64,000 bases of DNA from Monocercomonoides exilis (lineage: Eukaryota > Preaxostyla > Oxymonadida > Polymastigidae), in assembly GCA_001643675.2 (NCBI GenBank), contig LSRY02000014.1:1722001-1786000 (forward strand). The letters are read 5' to 3'. The notes beneath the pieces are model-generated. The model saw nothing but the letters and a program-made list of their open reading frames with translations. It was not told where the DNA came from and did not search any database. Position numbers and translations under genes: made by a program. Shown here one piece after another: positions 10,678 to 23,100 of the stretch (positions are counted from its first letter, which is position 1; every line of letters starts with the position of its first letter).

Positions 10678-12848
10678 TGATGAAGTGATATCCAGAGTTT
10701 GCATTGCACACAAATCTTGCGATTTTCCTGCTTCTTCTGCTTTATTTTCTTTATTTTCCTCTTCTTTCTCTTCTTTTCTCTCTTCTTTTTCTTTGCTTTT
10801 CACAAAAGAATCGTCATTCTGTCTGGGTAGCAGTGCAACTGAATGTGCCCGTCCTTCTTCGTCGAGATATGTCATCGGCGGCGAAAGCACTCCTTTTGCC
10901 CTCATTTCTGGTGAGTTGTCGCTTATACTGCTGTTGTTATTAGTGTTATTCTCTTTATTGTTATTATCATTGTTATTTTTATTGTTGTCATCATCATTTT
11001 TAATACTTCTATTGTTATTGCTTTTATTATTATCTTCACTTGATTTATTTGATTCACTTTCTCTTCTATTCTGTTCATTTGGGTCATTTTCATTTTTCCC
11101 TTCTTTTGCCTCGTCTGCTTTTGAAAACCGGCCAAATTGAAGTGCTTCGCTTTCGGCAGCTGACTGCACAAACACATTGGGCATATCTTCAGTCTTCACT
11201 GAGACATCAATGGAATCAGAGGAAGAGGAAGAGGATGAAGAAGATGAAGATGAATCTGAAGAATCAGAAGAGGAAGAAGAATTTGAAGAAGAGGAAGAAG
11301 AAGAAAATTCAGTCACAACAATTCGACTTCTCGAAGTCTTCTGTTTTTCTCCGGCTGTTTTTTCTTCTCTTTCCATTTTATCTTCATTTTGCTCTTCATT
11401 ATTTGTTGAATATTCCCCCTTTGCCCGCTCCATTTCCTGACTCCCACTATTATTTTTATCATCATTATTATTCCTGCTATCTTTTTCTGCTTCATTTTCA
11501 ATGCCTGCAGACTCAGAAGCAGGAAACACTAATAATTCATTCTCAGGTGTGTCTGGCAAATCAGTTTGATCGCTCGAAGAACTGCTTTCATTCCTGCTGT
11601 TTTTGCCTTTGCCTTTTTCATTGTCTTTATCTTTGTTGTTATCTTTACTATTATCATTACTATTTTCACTGCTGCTTTCTCCTTTTCCTCCCTTTCCTTC
11701 TCCTTCTCCTTCTCCTCCTCCTCCTCCTTCTTCTTCTTCTTGCTTGTTATCTGAACATTGCCCCATCTCCACAAGTTTAGATTGATTCACTGTGTCTTTT
11801 TTGTTGTGCTTCTTTTTGCGGAACAATGCTCGCTTAATTCTTCTCTTGTGCTTAGCGAAGTCGATGGCCAGAGGAGGATAATGGGCGCTTCATCCGATGA
11901 TGATAATGATGAGGATAATGGCAATAATTAATTTGAATCATCATTATTTCACAAATCAATCGAAAAAAAAGACATAATTTTTAAATATATTCGAGATGAA
12001 AAAAAGCATCAAAACAATAAATAAATAAATAATAAGTGCATACGCAAATACCCCAAGAGTGTACATGCACACGCAAAGAACCGAATTTGCTCCAGATGAA
12101 ACAACCTTCATCAGCCAAGAAGGAATAACACCAGTTGTTTGAAGAACGCTGTAGTTGAGAATAATTCCCAATACGCTGCCCCAAACAATAGGATTTTTGA
12201 TAACACGTAAAGCAATTTTAAGTATCATTTTAACAGTCTTTCCGCAAGTCATGCTAGAGCCATCATTATTTTCATTAATATGTTTTAACTTTTCCTTTCT
12301 ATATTCCAGAAGGAAAACAGCCCAGAGAAATCCAATAACTGAATCCGGAAGAGATGCAAGCCCACAAAGAAGAGACATTGCATAAGTGGGATAGTATGAT
12401 ACAAGATAAAAACTTTACAAAAAAATTTAAAATATAAAGAATGTTAAACATATCATACTTGCCATATGTGATACAATTTCCAAATATTGAATGTAAATAG
12501 AGTGATACGTACTCCGAGGTTGAATACCTCTTGGAAAAAATAAATGGAATGGCCAAAACAAACGCCATTATAATTTTATGAAGCATAATCGGGATTAGGA
12601 ACATAAGATCTTCGGGAGTAAGCGGATAACTTAAAAAAAGAATAAGTTATTACAAAAATTAACAGAGCATACGTTAAAAATGAAATTAAAATGGCACATG
12701 GAATAAGTAAATATAATGCTAAAGTGTTCAGAATAGCTGTGCCATTTGTTCCGATAATTCTCAAAACTCCGCAAAGCCAACCAATAAGAAACAAAATCAA
12801 TGAAGGAATTAATACATTCACCAATGCTTCAACGATTGCATGAGCCAT
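9901..12848 (-). CDS. Auxin efflux carrier (AEC) family membrane transporter
   Basis: Four minus-strand exons join in phase: 12673-12848, 12459-12629, 12044-12412 and 9901-11887, giving about 900 residues. The first ~240 residues are hydrophobic and match the N-terminal half of the AEC/PIN-like family (start MAHAIVEALVNVLIPSL, then SYYPTYAMSLLCGLASLPDS, then NPIVWGSVLGIILNY). The last ~98 residues are the C-terminal membrane half (LISQIVLRFLIAPVFMLP, then CLPVANVPFSISKEYGV). Between them lies a loop of about 560 residues that is almost entirely Ser, Asn, Asp, Glu and Lys. AEC proteins are bile/arsenite/riboflavin-transporter-superfamily carriers of small organic acids; the substrate cannot be told here. 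Donors are GTATGC or GTATGA, and acceptors are TAAG, AAAG and GAAG. Antisense ORFs over the loop are shadows. It is probably an organelle or plasma-membrane carrier. Confidence 0.85.
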
Positions 12849-13371
12849 TCAATATTTAAGAAAATAATATAGGGTATCCTGATATATAATACCATTTTTT
12901 GAACGGGTTATTTTCCACAGAAATAAATATTGATCATGCGACCAAGATTAAAATATAACTGTCATCAATTTGAACTTGATGCGGTGAAAAAAATGCTTGA
13001 AATGAGCACCAATCAAACCAAATTTGTTGTGAATAAAAGAAAAATAAAAGAATTTTTCATAAAAATTTTCACTTCTTGTTCTTTCAATTTTCATTCGTAC
13101 AACAGAACATTAAATGAAAAAGTCGATCTGATATAAAATATTTTAATTGAAAGTTGTAAGAAAACGAATGTTGATTCAATAACAAAACTTGTAAAAATCT
13201 TAATTTGCAAAATAAATATTTGCTTTTTTAAAAAATAAACGTCTCAAGGAGTTGAATGAAAGCAAGAAAAAATAAATAAATTGCTTTCTCATCCAAATCA
13301 TCCTTCTCACATACCATTGAAATTATAAAAAAATTGTCCATTTGTAATTCAAACAGATAGGATTTTATTGT
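12849..13371. other. Intergenic, AT-rich
   Basis: I see no coding or structured feature between the transporter start and the 3' end of paralogue A. Confidence 0.6.
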
Positions 13372-14878
13372 TCATTTATATGCGAAGCAATTAACAAATC
13401 TATTGTTTGGCTTCACATTTAAAGTATTATTCTTAACCAATGGACAACAGCTAACAACACAATCTTCGTGTCCATCTGCTTCCAATCTGTCAAAAATCTC
13501 TCTTTTCCTCTTCTTTCGCTTCTCCTCTTCGCTTTTTTCGCGGCATTTTCGGTTCAGTCTAATCCAAACGCTCTGCAAAAAACAGAAGCAACTCGAAATC
13601 ACATTGAAATTCATCGTTGGCTGAATAATCTCCTCAGAAATCGCATCAAATGCACATCTTTCTTCTCCTCTTTCTCTTTTTCCTCTTTTTCCTCTTTTTC
13701 CTACTTCTCTTTCTTCTTCTTCTCTTTCTCTTTCTCCTTCGCAGCTGTTTCTTCTCAAAAATGCGTCGATATTCACATTTCTCACCACAACCATCCTTTC
13801 CAACAGATAAAAGCATTCCTCCCAAATTTCTGTGTGATTCTCCTTTGCTTCCTTGCCCATCCTGATGACACATCTTATAATCCCCTCAAACTCCTTCTCA
13901 AACTCCTTGAAATACCACAAATACACTCCAAACACATTCAGCCACCTCAAAATCGTGTTGAAGTTTTTCGCTTCTTTTCCTCTTCTATCTTCTTCTTTTC
14001 CCTTCCAATCGACACACTTTCCCAGCTCTTCCAGTTCTCCAGCCATTTCCCTCAGAAAATGAAGCTCTTTTGCTGTTTCTATCACAAAGCCCTTGTTGCT
14101 CATTATCCTTCGAAACACAAATTTCCAGGCAGACTGATAGGCCAGGCGCGTAAGGTTGCCATGCTGCTGGTGGCGCTTAATGATGTCTGTTATCTTTTCT
14201 GAATACAACTCTGTTTCTATTTCCTGCTCATATCCCATTCATATAGGCATTTATGTGCATATGCAAATAGCGTACACACGCATAATAGGGAGAGAGAGAG
14301 AAAGAATTTTTTAAAATAAAATAAAATAAAATAAAAAAGTTAAAAATAAATGAATGTTAACAAAGAAGCTAAAATAGTCAAACACTCCAAGCATATATAT
14401 TACTTAAAGCCACTAATGACATTTCCACTTCTTTCTGTGTCATCTCATCTGCATCTATCTTTGAAGAAATTGCCAGCAACTTGGAAACATAAAATGTGAT
14501 CAAGTCATCTGGTATCTTGTAATTTTCTTCGAAAAGTGTAAGATTGCATTCGCACAGTCTGACAAGAAGCATTTCGTTCTTTTTTTCTTTTCTAACTTCC
14601 TCTTCAAGCATCTTCTCCACTCTATCATGCAAAAATGAATATTCAATGTTGGTCGTGTGTGAGCCTTCAAGAATTTTGTTGAATTCTACGCGCGTAATAA
14701 GAAAAACTGAATTTTCTAATGAAATTTTATTTTCTTTCATTTTGTCGATTTTGCGAAATAGATTGATTATAGAAATATGCATCAATTCTTTCCTTTTCAT
14801 GTGATCCGTAATAGCTAATAGAATAGAAATTATCTGCTGCTGTTCAGTGACTGAAGAACATTTTTGATCAAAAAACAT
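13372..14878 (-). CDS. Lineage-specific ~440-residue family, paralogue A
   Basis: Two exons, 14384-14878 and 13372-14223, join in phase 0 (donor GTTTGA, acceptor GAGCAG) to give about 448 residues. It shares with paralogues B, B2 and D the block QKEVEM.L.ALSNI at the end of the first exon, HGNLTRLAYQSAWKF just after the splice, and LEELGKCVDWK about 45 residues later. The predicted structure is almost all helical, like an ARM/HEAT-type solenoid, but I recognise no named domain. The first ~40 residues diverge from the other copies. The C-terminus ends in an unrelated sequence and lacks the LNISDY tail found in B, B2 and D. A charged insert of about 30 residues (E/R/G/K) lies near residue 340. 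The function is unknown. I associate this family with Monocercomonoides hypothetical proteins from memory only. Confidence 0.7.
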
Positions 14879-15315
14879 TTCTTTGTTTTGTCATAAATGT
14901 ATCGATTTCAAAATTTTTATCATTCGCATACCGAAAAACTTTTCTGGTAAAAATGATGGTTGAAAATCTGTATTTACATTGCATCTTTCAAAAAAATGTT
15001 TTTTAATTAAACAATAAATGCATTCTTATTAATTACAAAATCCGAAGGTTATACGTCATTTGTTGATACAAAAATATATAAGACCTGAACAATCAGCATT
15101 ATCATTAAAATTATTGAGATTTTTTCCAATATTTATTACTTTTTTCTTATCAAATAAATCCATTTATGGTTAAAATTATTTCGAAAAATCCATAGGATAA
15201 AACAAAGTTATTTGCATATTAAAAAAAAAAAAGATTTGACGATTTGATTCAAACAAATAATGTTATTAGAAAATATAAAAAAATTTTGTTTTTTTTTTTG
15301 AGAATTCTAATGGTA
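14879..15315. other. Intergenic, AT-rich
   Basis: No gene is supported. It may hold the promoter and a missed first exon of paralogue A, which has a 5' exon in B and B2. Confidence 0.5.
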
Positions 15316-15697
15316 ATACAGATATTGCATAAAATACCGGACATCGCACAAAATACCGGACAAAATCGATTTCTCAATAACTGCAAGAGGAATAATTCTG
15401 ACAATTTTCCTCAAAATATATCTCATCAATACAAACTCATGTGATATACAAGACTTTCAAAATAGCCTTTTTTGTGCTCAGAAAAAAATTATCAAAATCT
15501 CGAAGAAACTCAAATTTCTATTTCTCCGATATTTCAATCATTCATTTTTTCTGAGCTCAAACGAAGCTGTCCTGAAAGTTTTGGATATCAAATGAGTTTG
15601 TATCAATGAGATATATTTTGAGGAAATTTGTCAGAATTTTTCTTCTTGCGGTTATTGAGATATCGATCTTGTCCGGTATTATTTTCATAATCTGTAA
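15316..15697. repeat. Palindromic fold-back element, copy 2
   Basis: This is the same element as at 175-556, of the same ~382-bp length. Shared left-arm segments include atcgcacaaaataccggaca, ataactgcaagaggaataat and catgtgatatacaagacttt. The right arm is its diverged reverse complement (15545-15697), and the centre again has an inner hairpin of gagaaactc and tttctccg type. The left end carries the same tandem duplication of the atcgcacaaaataccgg unit. Its left arm resembles copy 1's left arm more closely than its own right arm, so both copies descend from an element that was already asymmetric. Confidence 0.82.
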
Positions 15698-16345
15698 TGG
15701 ATAATATTTGCCATTGATTGTTGCATTTTATTCGAAAATTTCAACATGTGATTTATATAAAAATAAAACATTTTTTATTTTTGAACAAAAATTATATCCA
15801 GATAAAAAATCACCCTATTCTGAAAATGAATAAAATTTGATTTTAAAATATAATAATTTCTCGTTTTTCAATAAAAATTCTTGAATTTGATGATATTCGA
15901 AAAACAATGATTTTGTTTATTTCATATGTTTTATTGATGATTAAAACAGGAAAATAATTAACATTTATAAGAAAGATTATAAAAAAAGCATAATTATTTG
16001 AAATCAAAAAACTACAAATTGGTTCTTTTTTTTAATTGTTATTTGTTAACCATTCAACAAAGACTTTTCCAATTGTTGTCTGAATTTCATTAACTTATCA
16101 CAAACACTTGATTTTGAATTGTTTATTATGTATCATTCATTTGAATGATAAACTTTGAGCCAATTTCAAAAGACATATTTATAACTAACTCCCAAAAGAG
16201 ATTTTTTAAAAAAATTTTTATCAATCGTTTTATTAAAGAAATGTTTATGATGAACAGAATCAAAAAAAATTTTGTTTTCAAAAAAAAAAATAAAGCAAAA
16301 TAGAAAAAATAATAAAAATAAAAATAAAATAAAAATTTACAAATG
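15698..16345. other. Intergenic, AT-rich, between two fold-back elements
   Basis: No gene is supported. Short minus-strand ORFs here are rich in F, K and I and have no family features. Confidence 0.6.
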
Positions 16346-16752
16346 TAGTTAGTGTTAATGATGGTGGACACTTTCAATAACTGTGGGCAGTGGTATTATC
16401 TCAACAATCGTTGACAGTTGCATTTCGATAATAAACTCAACTATTCCCTCAATGAATAAGAACATATATGATTAGTTTTAATCACCCAACCAACACAATT
16501 AAATTAAACAGATATTATTTTTTCTTTTCGGAGAAACTCGGAGGATCTAATTTCTCCTTGTTTCAACGAAAATTAAAAATGAATCTTTCTTTATTATTTA
16601 GAGAAAGCTGTTTCATTTTTGTGTGACTTATAAGTTTGTATTCAATAATGGAATAATTGGGTTAATTGTCAAAAAGCAACTTACAATGGTTGTTGAGAAA
16701 ATTCTGCTGTCCACAGTTATTGAAAGTGTCCACCATTATTAACACCAACTAT
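16346..16752. repeat. Related fold-back element with 45-bp terminal inverted repeats
   Basis: The left end, about 16346-16390, contains atggtggacactttcaataa and ctgtgggcag. The right end, 16707-16752, is its reverse complement with three mismatches. The middle again carries the ggagaaactc / aatttctcc inner hairpin and a taagtttgtatt segment placed as in copies 1 and 2. It is therefore a diverged relative of that family with different termini. TA dinucleotides flank both ends. Confidence 0.72.
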
Positions 16753-17177
16753 AAAAACAAAGTTTTATGTTTTCAAAAATGAATATGAAAACAGAAAAGA
16801 GAAAACTGTAAAAAAATGTTTATTTGTTATGACAAAAATTTTATTTTCATAAAAAATCATCAAAAAACTCATATTTGGGACGAAATTTTTTGCTTTGTAA
16901 ATTTTGTTCCACTCAACAATTTCTTTTATTTTTCTTAATTTTTACAATTTTCGAAAATTTTTTAACATTTGAATACAAAACTTATTATGATATAATTTCA
17001 GAAAAAGTTTGGTACAAATCTTTATTTTTTCACCAAACCTGAAATTTTATCCCATATTATTTTCACACAAAAATTTGAACCTATTATTAATATTACTTTC
17101 TGTTTTCAAAACATCGTTTTTCTTTTCTAACTCTATCAAAATTTTTTTTTACATTCAACAGACAAGTGAGAATAAAA
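16753..17177. other. Upstream region of the beta-helix/pseudokinase gene
   Basis: AT-rich DNA with no gene. It is the likely promoter region of the gene that starts at 17178, but no specific element can be named. Confidence 0.5.
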
Positions 17178-20100
17178 ATGCTAATTGTTTTATTTCGACT
17201 ATATATTTTGTTACAAGGATTCTTTTTTGGTGAATCTTTGAATAAGTGTTTTGATAGAAATGCAAAGAATGATTTCGATTTCCAATATTCACCACAATTA
17301 CATTCTTTTCGTTGTCAAAAAAAAGTGAACTGTCTGGATTATTCATTTTATTTTGAGGCTAAAGATATCGCTCGAAAAGCATATGTGTGTCCATTAAATT
17401 ACAATCAACTGTTTTTCCTTTTCAATTCCTCAATGGATATAATTCATTTGAGCTTGAAATCGTGTTCAAAAACACATTCTTTATGTTGTGATTCACTTTC
17501 ATCGTTGAATATCTTGCGTTTAAGCTTTTTCACATCATCTTCATCCTTGAGTCCAATCATCACATCATCAGGAAAAGTTAATATGTCAGTTATAAATATC
17601 GTTCTTGTGGATCATTCACAAACAATTGGAAACTCGATTGTTCACAGCAACAACTTTGAATCGATTGTTTTTGCTCACTCAACAGTTGAAAACTTTGTTT
17701 TGATGGAATTTGATGGGACAATGTTGTATTCTGGAAAGGTTTCGAACGTCATGATGGAACACTGCCGATTTCAGAACATTTCATGCTCTCATCATCCAAC
17801 CGGCGATTATAATGACAAACCAACATCCAAACGGATTGATATTTCTTCTTCATTTTTCGAAAACTGTATTCAGCCATATTACGGATCAATGGTGGTTCCA
17901 TCCAGCATTTCTTTCATCACTAAAAACTCATCATTCAATACATGCCAAAACAGCGTAATTTTTCCCAACTTATCATATGATGCAAGAGTGACTTTCAACG
18001 AAGGAAACATTTCGTAAGTTAATTGTTTCTTCAAATGCTCATCACCCAATAATTTTGGAGGTGCTTTGAGCCTTGTTGGCGAAGAAATAATCTGCCTTGT
18101 TTTGAGATGCCATTTCAATGAATGCTCTTGTGGAACACCAGATATCAATTGCGATGGTGGATCAATGTACTCCACATTATGCAAAAAAGTGGAAATTTTT
18201 GATTCAAATTGCACAAATTCAAATGCGTCTTTCTGCTGTGGAGGAATCACTTCCAATTCAGATCAACAGTTTTTCATGAATAACTGCTATTTTTTCAATT
18301 GCCACTCTGAATTCTATGCAGCCATTTTGATCGAGCATCCTGATGGTTCTTTTGTTGATTCAACAGTGGTCTCCTCATGCACTGCGACAAATAATGCAGG
18401 AATGTGTTTTTATGCAGCAAATGGAAAAGGATACATCACCGATAGTTATTTTAAAAGCTGTGAATCTGAATGTTGTGGGGCTTTAACTTTCAACAACATT
18501 TATGGTGTCAATCACGATGGAACAATAAAATACTGCTTTTTCAATAGAAATGAGGCAGATGATTCCACACGTGGAAGAGATATCACGCTCATGGAGAGCT
18601 GGATTAATAAAATATCTGATTCAGATGTTGTTGGATGTTATTCAACAAGCAGCTATCCTCGAGTGGTTGATGGCACAAACAACAAGGATTATTGGCTTCC
18701 AGATGCTGTTGTATCTCTCGAAAGTCTTGATGAGTTGTTTGTCTCTTGGCTTAGAGGAGCAGATGAATCTGGCTGTGGATATCGAGCCAGACCTTTCAAG
18801 ACCATCGGATATGCTTGCTCTGAACGGTCAACTCAATATGTAGTTGTTTTCAATGGGCATTACGAAGAAAATATTATATCAGTCAATTCATTCAAAACGG
18901 AATTTATCGGTCACAGATGTGACAATTCGATTGTTCGCTCCATAGATGTGACTTCTGGAAAATCTCTGATTTCAGTGGATAATGGAGAACTTATCATTTC
19001 TTTGTTCACTCTCGTCCACGATTCTTCAACCTCAGCTAGTGGCAGTCTTTTGTCTGTGAATGGAAACAGTATAGTGAAGTTTGAAGGATGTGAGATTCGA
19101 AGCGAGTCCGAAAGTCAGGCACAGCTATTCAGTCGGTCTTTGATTGAAGCAAAAGGTAAATCGACAATAATCATCAACAATTGTTTGTTCAAGCACATTT
19201 GTTTGGAGGATGATCCTTTGATTTCAATGGAATCAGTAAATAATGTTGCTTTTTCAAAATCAGTGTTCGATGGCATTGTGCGAAAGTCAGGAAACGGTTC
19301 GTTGATTGAAGTGACAGTGGACGAGGGTGAGAAATTGATTCTTGTGGATTTCAGGATTCGGAACTGCTCTTGTCTCGATGGAAATGATGGTGCATTGATG
19401 GTGAAGATGAAAGATAGAAGTGAAGTGTCAATAGGCAACAAAAGCTCAAATGAATTCGGAAGTGGTTTCGAACAATGCAAGGCAGATAAAGGAGGAAGTG
19501 AAAGAGGCGTTGGAGGAGGAATCATGATAGACTGCTCTGCTGGAGGGAAGACTTTTGAATTTGGAAGCATCATCTTCACAGGGAATCAAGCAGTGAATAG
19601 AAAGAATGTGTTTGTGATTGCCACAGGGGCTGAAGAGTTGTGCTTTCGTTCAAAGTTTGGCTTTATTCTTGATGAAAATTCACTGGATGAGCTGATGGGA
19701 TTTGAGGAAAGCGAAATAGGGACTGCAATCCCTCTTGTTCTGTTTTGGAAGTCATTTCCTTTGTTCGTGACTGTGAGTGGATCAACTGGCTCTGATCATT
19801 TGAAATGTGGATTTTCAGTGTCTCCATGCAGAACATTACAATATGCTGTCAAGACTCATTTCAGTTCTTCCACAAGAAAAATCAAAATTGTCTCTCCTTT
19901 CAAGTTTGATTGCTCATCAGTTTTTGATTACTGGGGATATGATATTTCTGTTGAAACGAAGGGGACAGTGATTGAGGTTGTTGGGGATTCATCATCTCCT
20001 GAGAATGGATTTATTGAAACAAGAATTGAGACAGACATTTCAAACATATCGTTCTCTCTTCCATCCTCGTTGCCTCAGAGCAAGCCACTTCTGTGCTGCA

Positions 20101-23100
20101 CTTCACATTCGTTGAATATCCTCAATTGTTGTGTCGTTCCATCTGAAAGTAATGTTGTTATTGAATACTGCTTCTGCTGCGATCTCAATGGAACAATGGA
20201 CCTTGATCACTTCGAAGTTTCAGACATGTGTTTTGGTGGCTTTCCTTTCATTTGTGTTTGTGGAGAGAATGCAATAGGAACATAAGATTCTGTTATTCTG
20301 AAAAATGTCACAAGAAATTCAAATGATGGACTGGTTGTAGCCGAGGAAAGAGGATCTTTTTCCATCCAAAACTCAGAGTTTTCATCTTGCACATTGGACA
20401 ATTGCAGTGCCATTTTCAACAAAAATGGAAATTTTGTGAATATCACAAACACTGATTTTCATTCAATAACTCGCCAGAAGCAGAATGGTGCTTGTCTTTG
20501 CATTTCGAGTGAAAACAACTCAGAAGCTGTATCAGTCAATGTTTCTTATTGTGAGTTTTTGAATTGTGGAGTTGAGTCAAAATCAAACGGAGGAGGAGCA
20601 ATTTATGTCTGTTCAGAAGATCAAATCTCATTAGCAGTCGAGCAATGCAGTTTCACTTCATGCCATGCGCCTTGGTCTCAACAAGGCATCACAAAGGATG
20701 GAAGAGGTGGTGCACTATTTCTTGATTTATTTGGCGAGAATCCCTCATTCACAATTGCAGATCACATGTTTTCAGAAAATAAAGCGCAACATGGCAAAAA
20801 CATGTTTCTGAAGGGCAATGATCTGAATTCCACTGTCACAAATGATAAGTTTGCTTTTCAATATGGACAGATGGCGAGTGATGAAACGCTTTTTGTTGGA
20901 AGCGATGCAAATCTGTCAAATACTGATCTTTTCCGATTCCTCATCAAAAATGAGAATGGAACTGTGTTTGTGTCTGAAGATGGGTCTGATGTTTTGAGAT
21001 GTGGAAGCAATGAAGATCCTTGCAAATCCTTTTGGAAAGGGATGAAGCAAATCAAGTCCGATTCTGTTGAAAAGAAAATAAAGACAAAAGGAGAATGTTC
21101 TATCAGAGATGAATTTTTCATTTCCGATTTGGTGATTGAATCATCAACAAGCACAACTAATGAACCTGAGATGAGCAATTTGATGCTTGAGAATGTGTCT
21201 CCTGACAAAAATGTGTTGCTGAACGTTAATCGCAATATGACAATTAATCATGTTCGAATATCCACAAGCTCAGATTTTGTGTGTCTGAATGATGCTCTCA
21301 TTGCCTGCCAAAATGGAAACATCACAATAATGAGTTGCCAGTTCCACTCACTTGCTCCACACACAAATCCTCTTTCAGTTGAATTTGTCCAAATTCTCGA
21401 GGGATGTTTGATGATTCAAGATTTGGAAGTGGAATCAATAAACATTGGGCGAAGCATGATCGTGACTTCCAACAAGGTGAATGTTGAAATTATTGAAATG
21501 AAAATCCAATCAGTGAATCTGGCTGAAGGAAGTCTGATCAATGTTGACCATGTTCCCACAGACGAAAGAAATAAGGAGAAAAAACAGATTCAAATCAACT
21601 CTTCTTCTTTTCTTTCAGTGAACGGAAAGAATGATGAGAGCCGTGTTCTGAGTTGCCTTGACTCCACAAACACGAACATATTCATAGGAACATCGAACTT
21701 TTCTGGATGCCAGTCACCGGAAACACAGAAAGGAGGATGCATTCTCATTAAACTGTGCGAGGATGGAAATTTCCACTTGAAAGAATCCATCGTTGAAATG
21801 TGTGGGTGCTCAACATCAAATGGAAGGGGAGGTGGGCTTTATTTAAGAACAGAACTCGCAGCAAAGCTCAGCATCCAAATTGAACCAATGAAGTTCGAGG
21901 CCAATACAGCCTATGTTGGGAGAGACATATTCATTGAATGCAACGATCTGAACACACAACTGAACGAGACAATGTTCAAAATGGATTTTGATCCGAGCGT
22001 TTTTGTTCATGTGAATGCCATGTCTGGGATTGACAAAAACGAATATTCATCTGAGCCTGTGAACCTTCTCGACTTCATTCTCATTTATCAGTCAGACACA
22101 GTTATTGTGAGCTCAGAACAGAGCAAAGGAGGGAAAGATACAAAGCAATGCCGAACAACTGCTCTTCCTTGTGCCACCATTGGCTACTCCCTCATCCATC
22201 TGACTCATAAAGTGGACAGCAGACTTCTTGTTGACTTGCAGAGTGTGACCAACTGCGAAATCGAACTCTGTGATGTGATCTTGATGTCACGAAAGAAGAC
22301 AGCAGCTGCTATTGAAATAGAAGAAATCACGGAAATGGAAAAGAGATGCATTGTTCAATGTTCGGGTTCGGTTGTTATAAAGCTAATTTCTTTCTGCTTC
22401 CCAACAAAAATAACAACAGCTCACTCCTCATTCTTGTATTCAGAACATGCAGCTCTCTCAATTGAATGTTGTCAATTCTCGGGAAAGACAAGCATTGATA
22501 AATCTCACATTTCATTTGCTCTTGTGGAGCTTGTTGATTCAGAATTGAGTGTTTTTGATCTCTTGATTGAAAACATTTTTGTGGCATATCCTTTTCTGAT
22601 TTGTATTCACTCTTTTTGTGGGAATTTGTCTCTCGGCAAGGTCAGAGTGAATTCTGTTCAAGTCGAAAAGAATATTGTCATTATCGAAGGGAAAGAAAAT
22701 GTTGACACCGATCAAACCAGAGAATCTTTTTATTTTCTCCACTTAAAGTTCGAGAATATCAGCATTTTTGGTGAAGAATCTTCAGTGATAAGTGTTGACA
22801 AATGTGAACATAAAATAGGTTGTGCAAATATATCTGTTGTTCACAAGTGTTGCAAACAAAAAAGGAGGTGCTTTGAAAATGAGTTCATGCCAAAACATTG
22901 CTCTGGATTCATTTTTGTTTGATGGAATTGCGGATGTTAACGATAAATGGGATGAGTCGAATGCTGTGCAGGATGATGTTTGCAGACGGAACGGATCAAT
23001 GGTGGAACTCGAAAACACACCAGCAACAGTGAAAGACACCATCGTATCAAATGCCTCAATTGGAGGGTTGTCTGTGAGAGGCGGAAGCGTTATCATTGAA

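Noticed and set aside
10139-11780. Glu-rich and Leu-rich plus-strand ORFs opposite the transporter
   Set aside because: They are antisense shadows of the Ser/Asn/Asp-rich loop of the auxin-carrier gene.
18014-18061. A 48-base intron (GTAAGT..GGAG) that would remove the TAA at 18015
   Set aside because: It would shift the frame away from SSPNNFGGALSL, which continues in the original frame. It is also much shorter than the other introns.
18015-20285. TAA read as glutamine as the general code of this organism
   Set aside because: PTEN ends at TAA exactly where the C2 domain should end, the auxin-carrier gene ends at TAG, and the receptor gene also has a frameshift. Local lesions are simpler.
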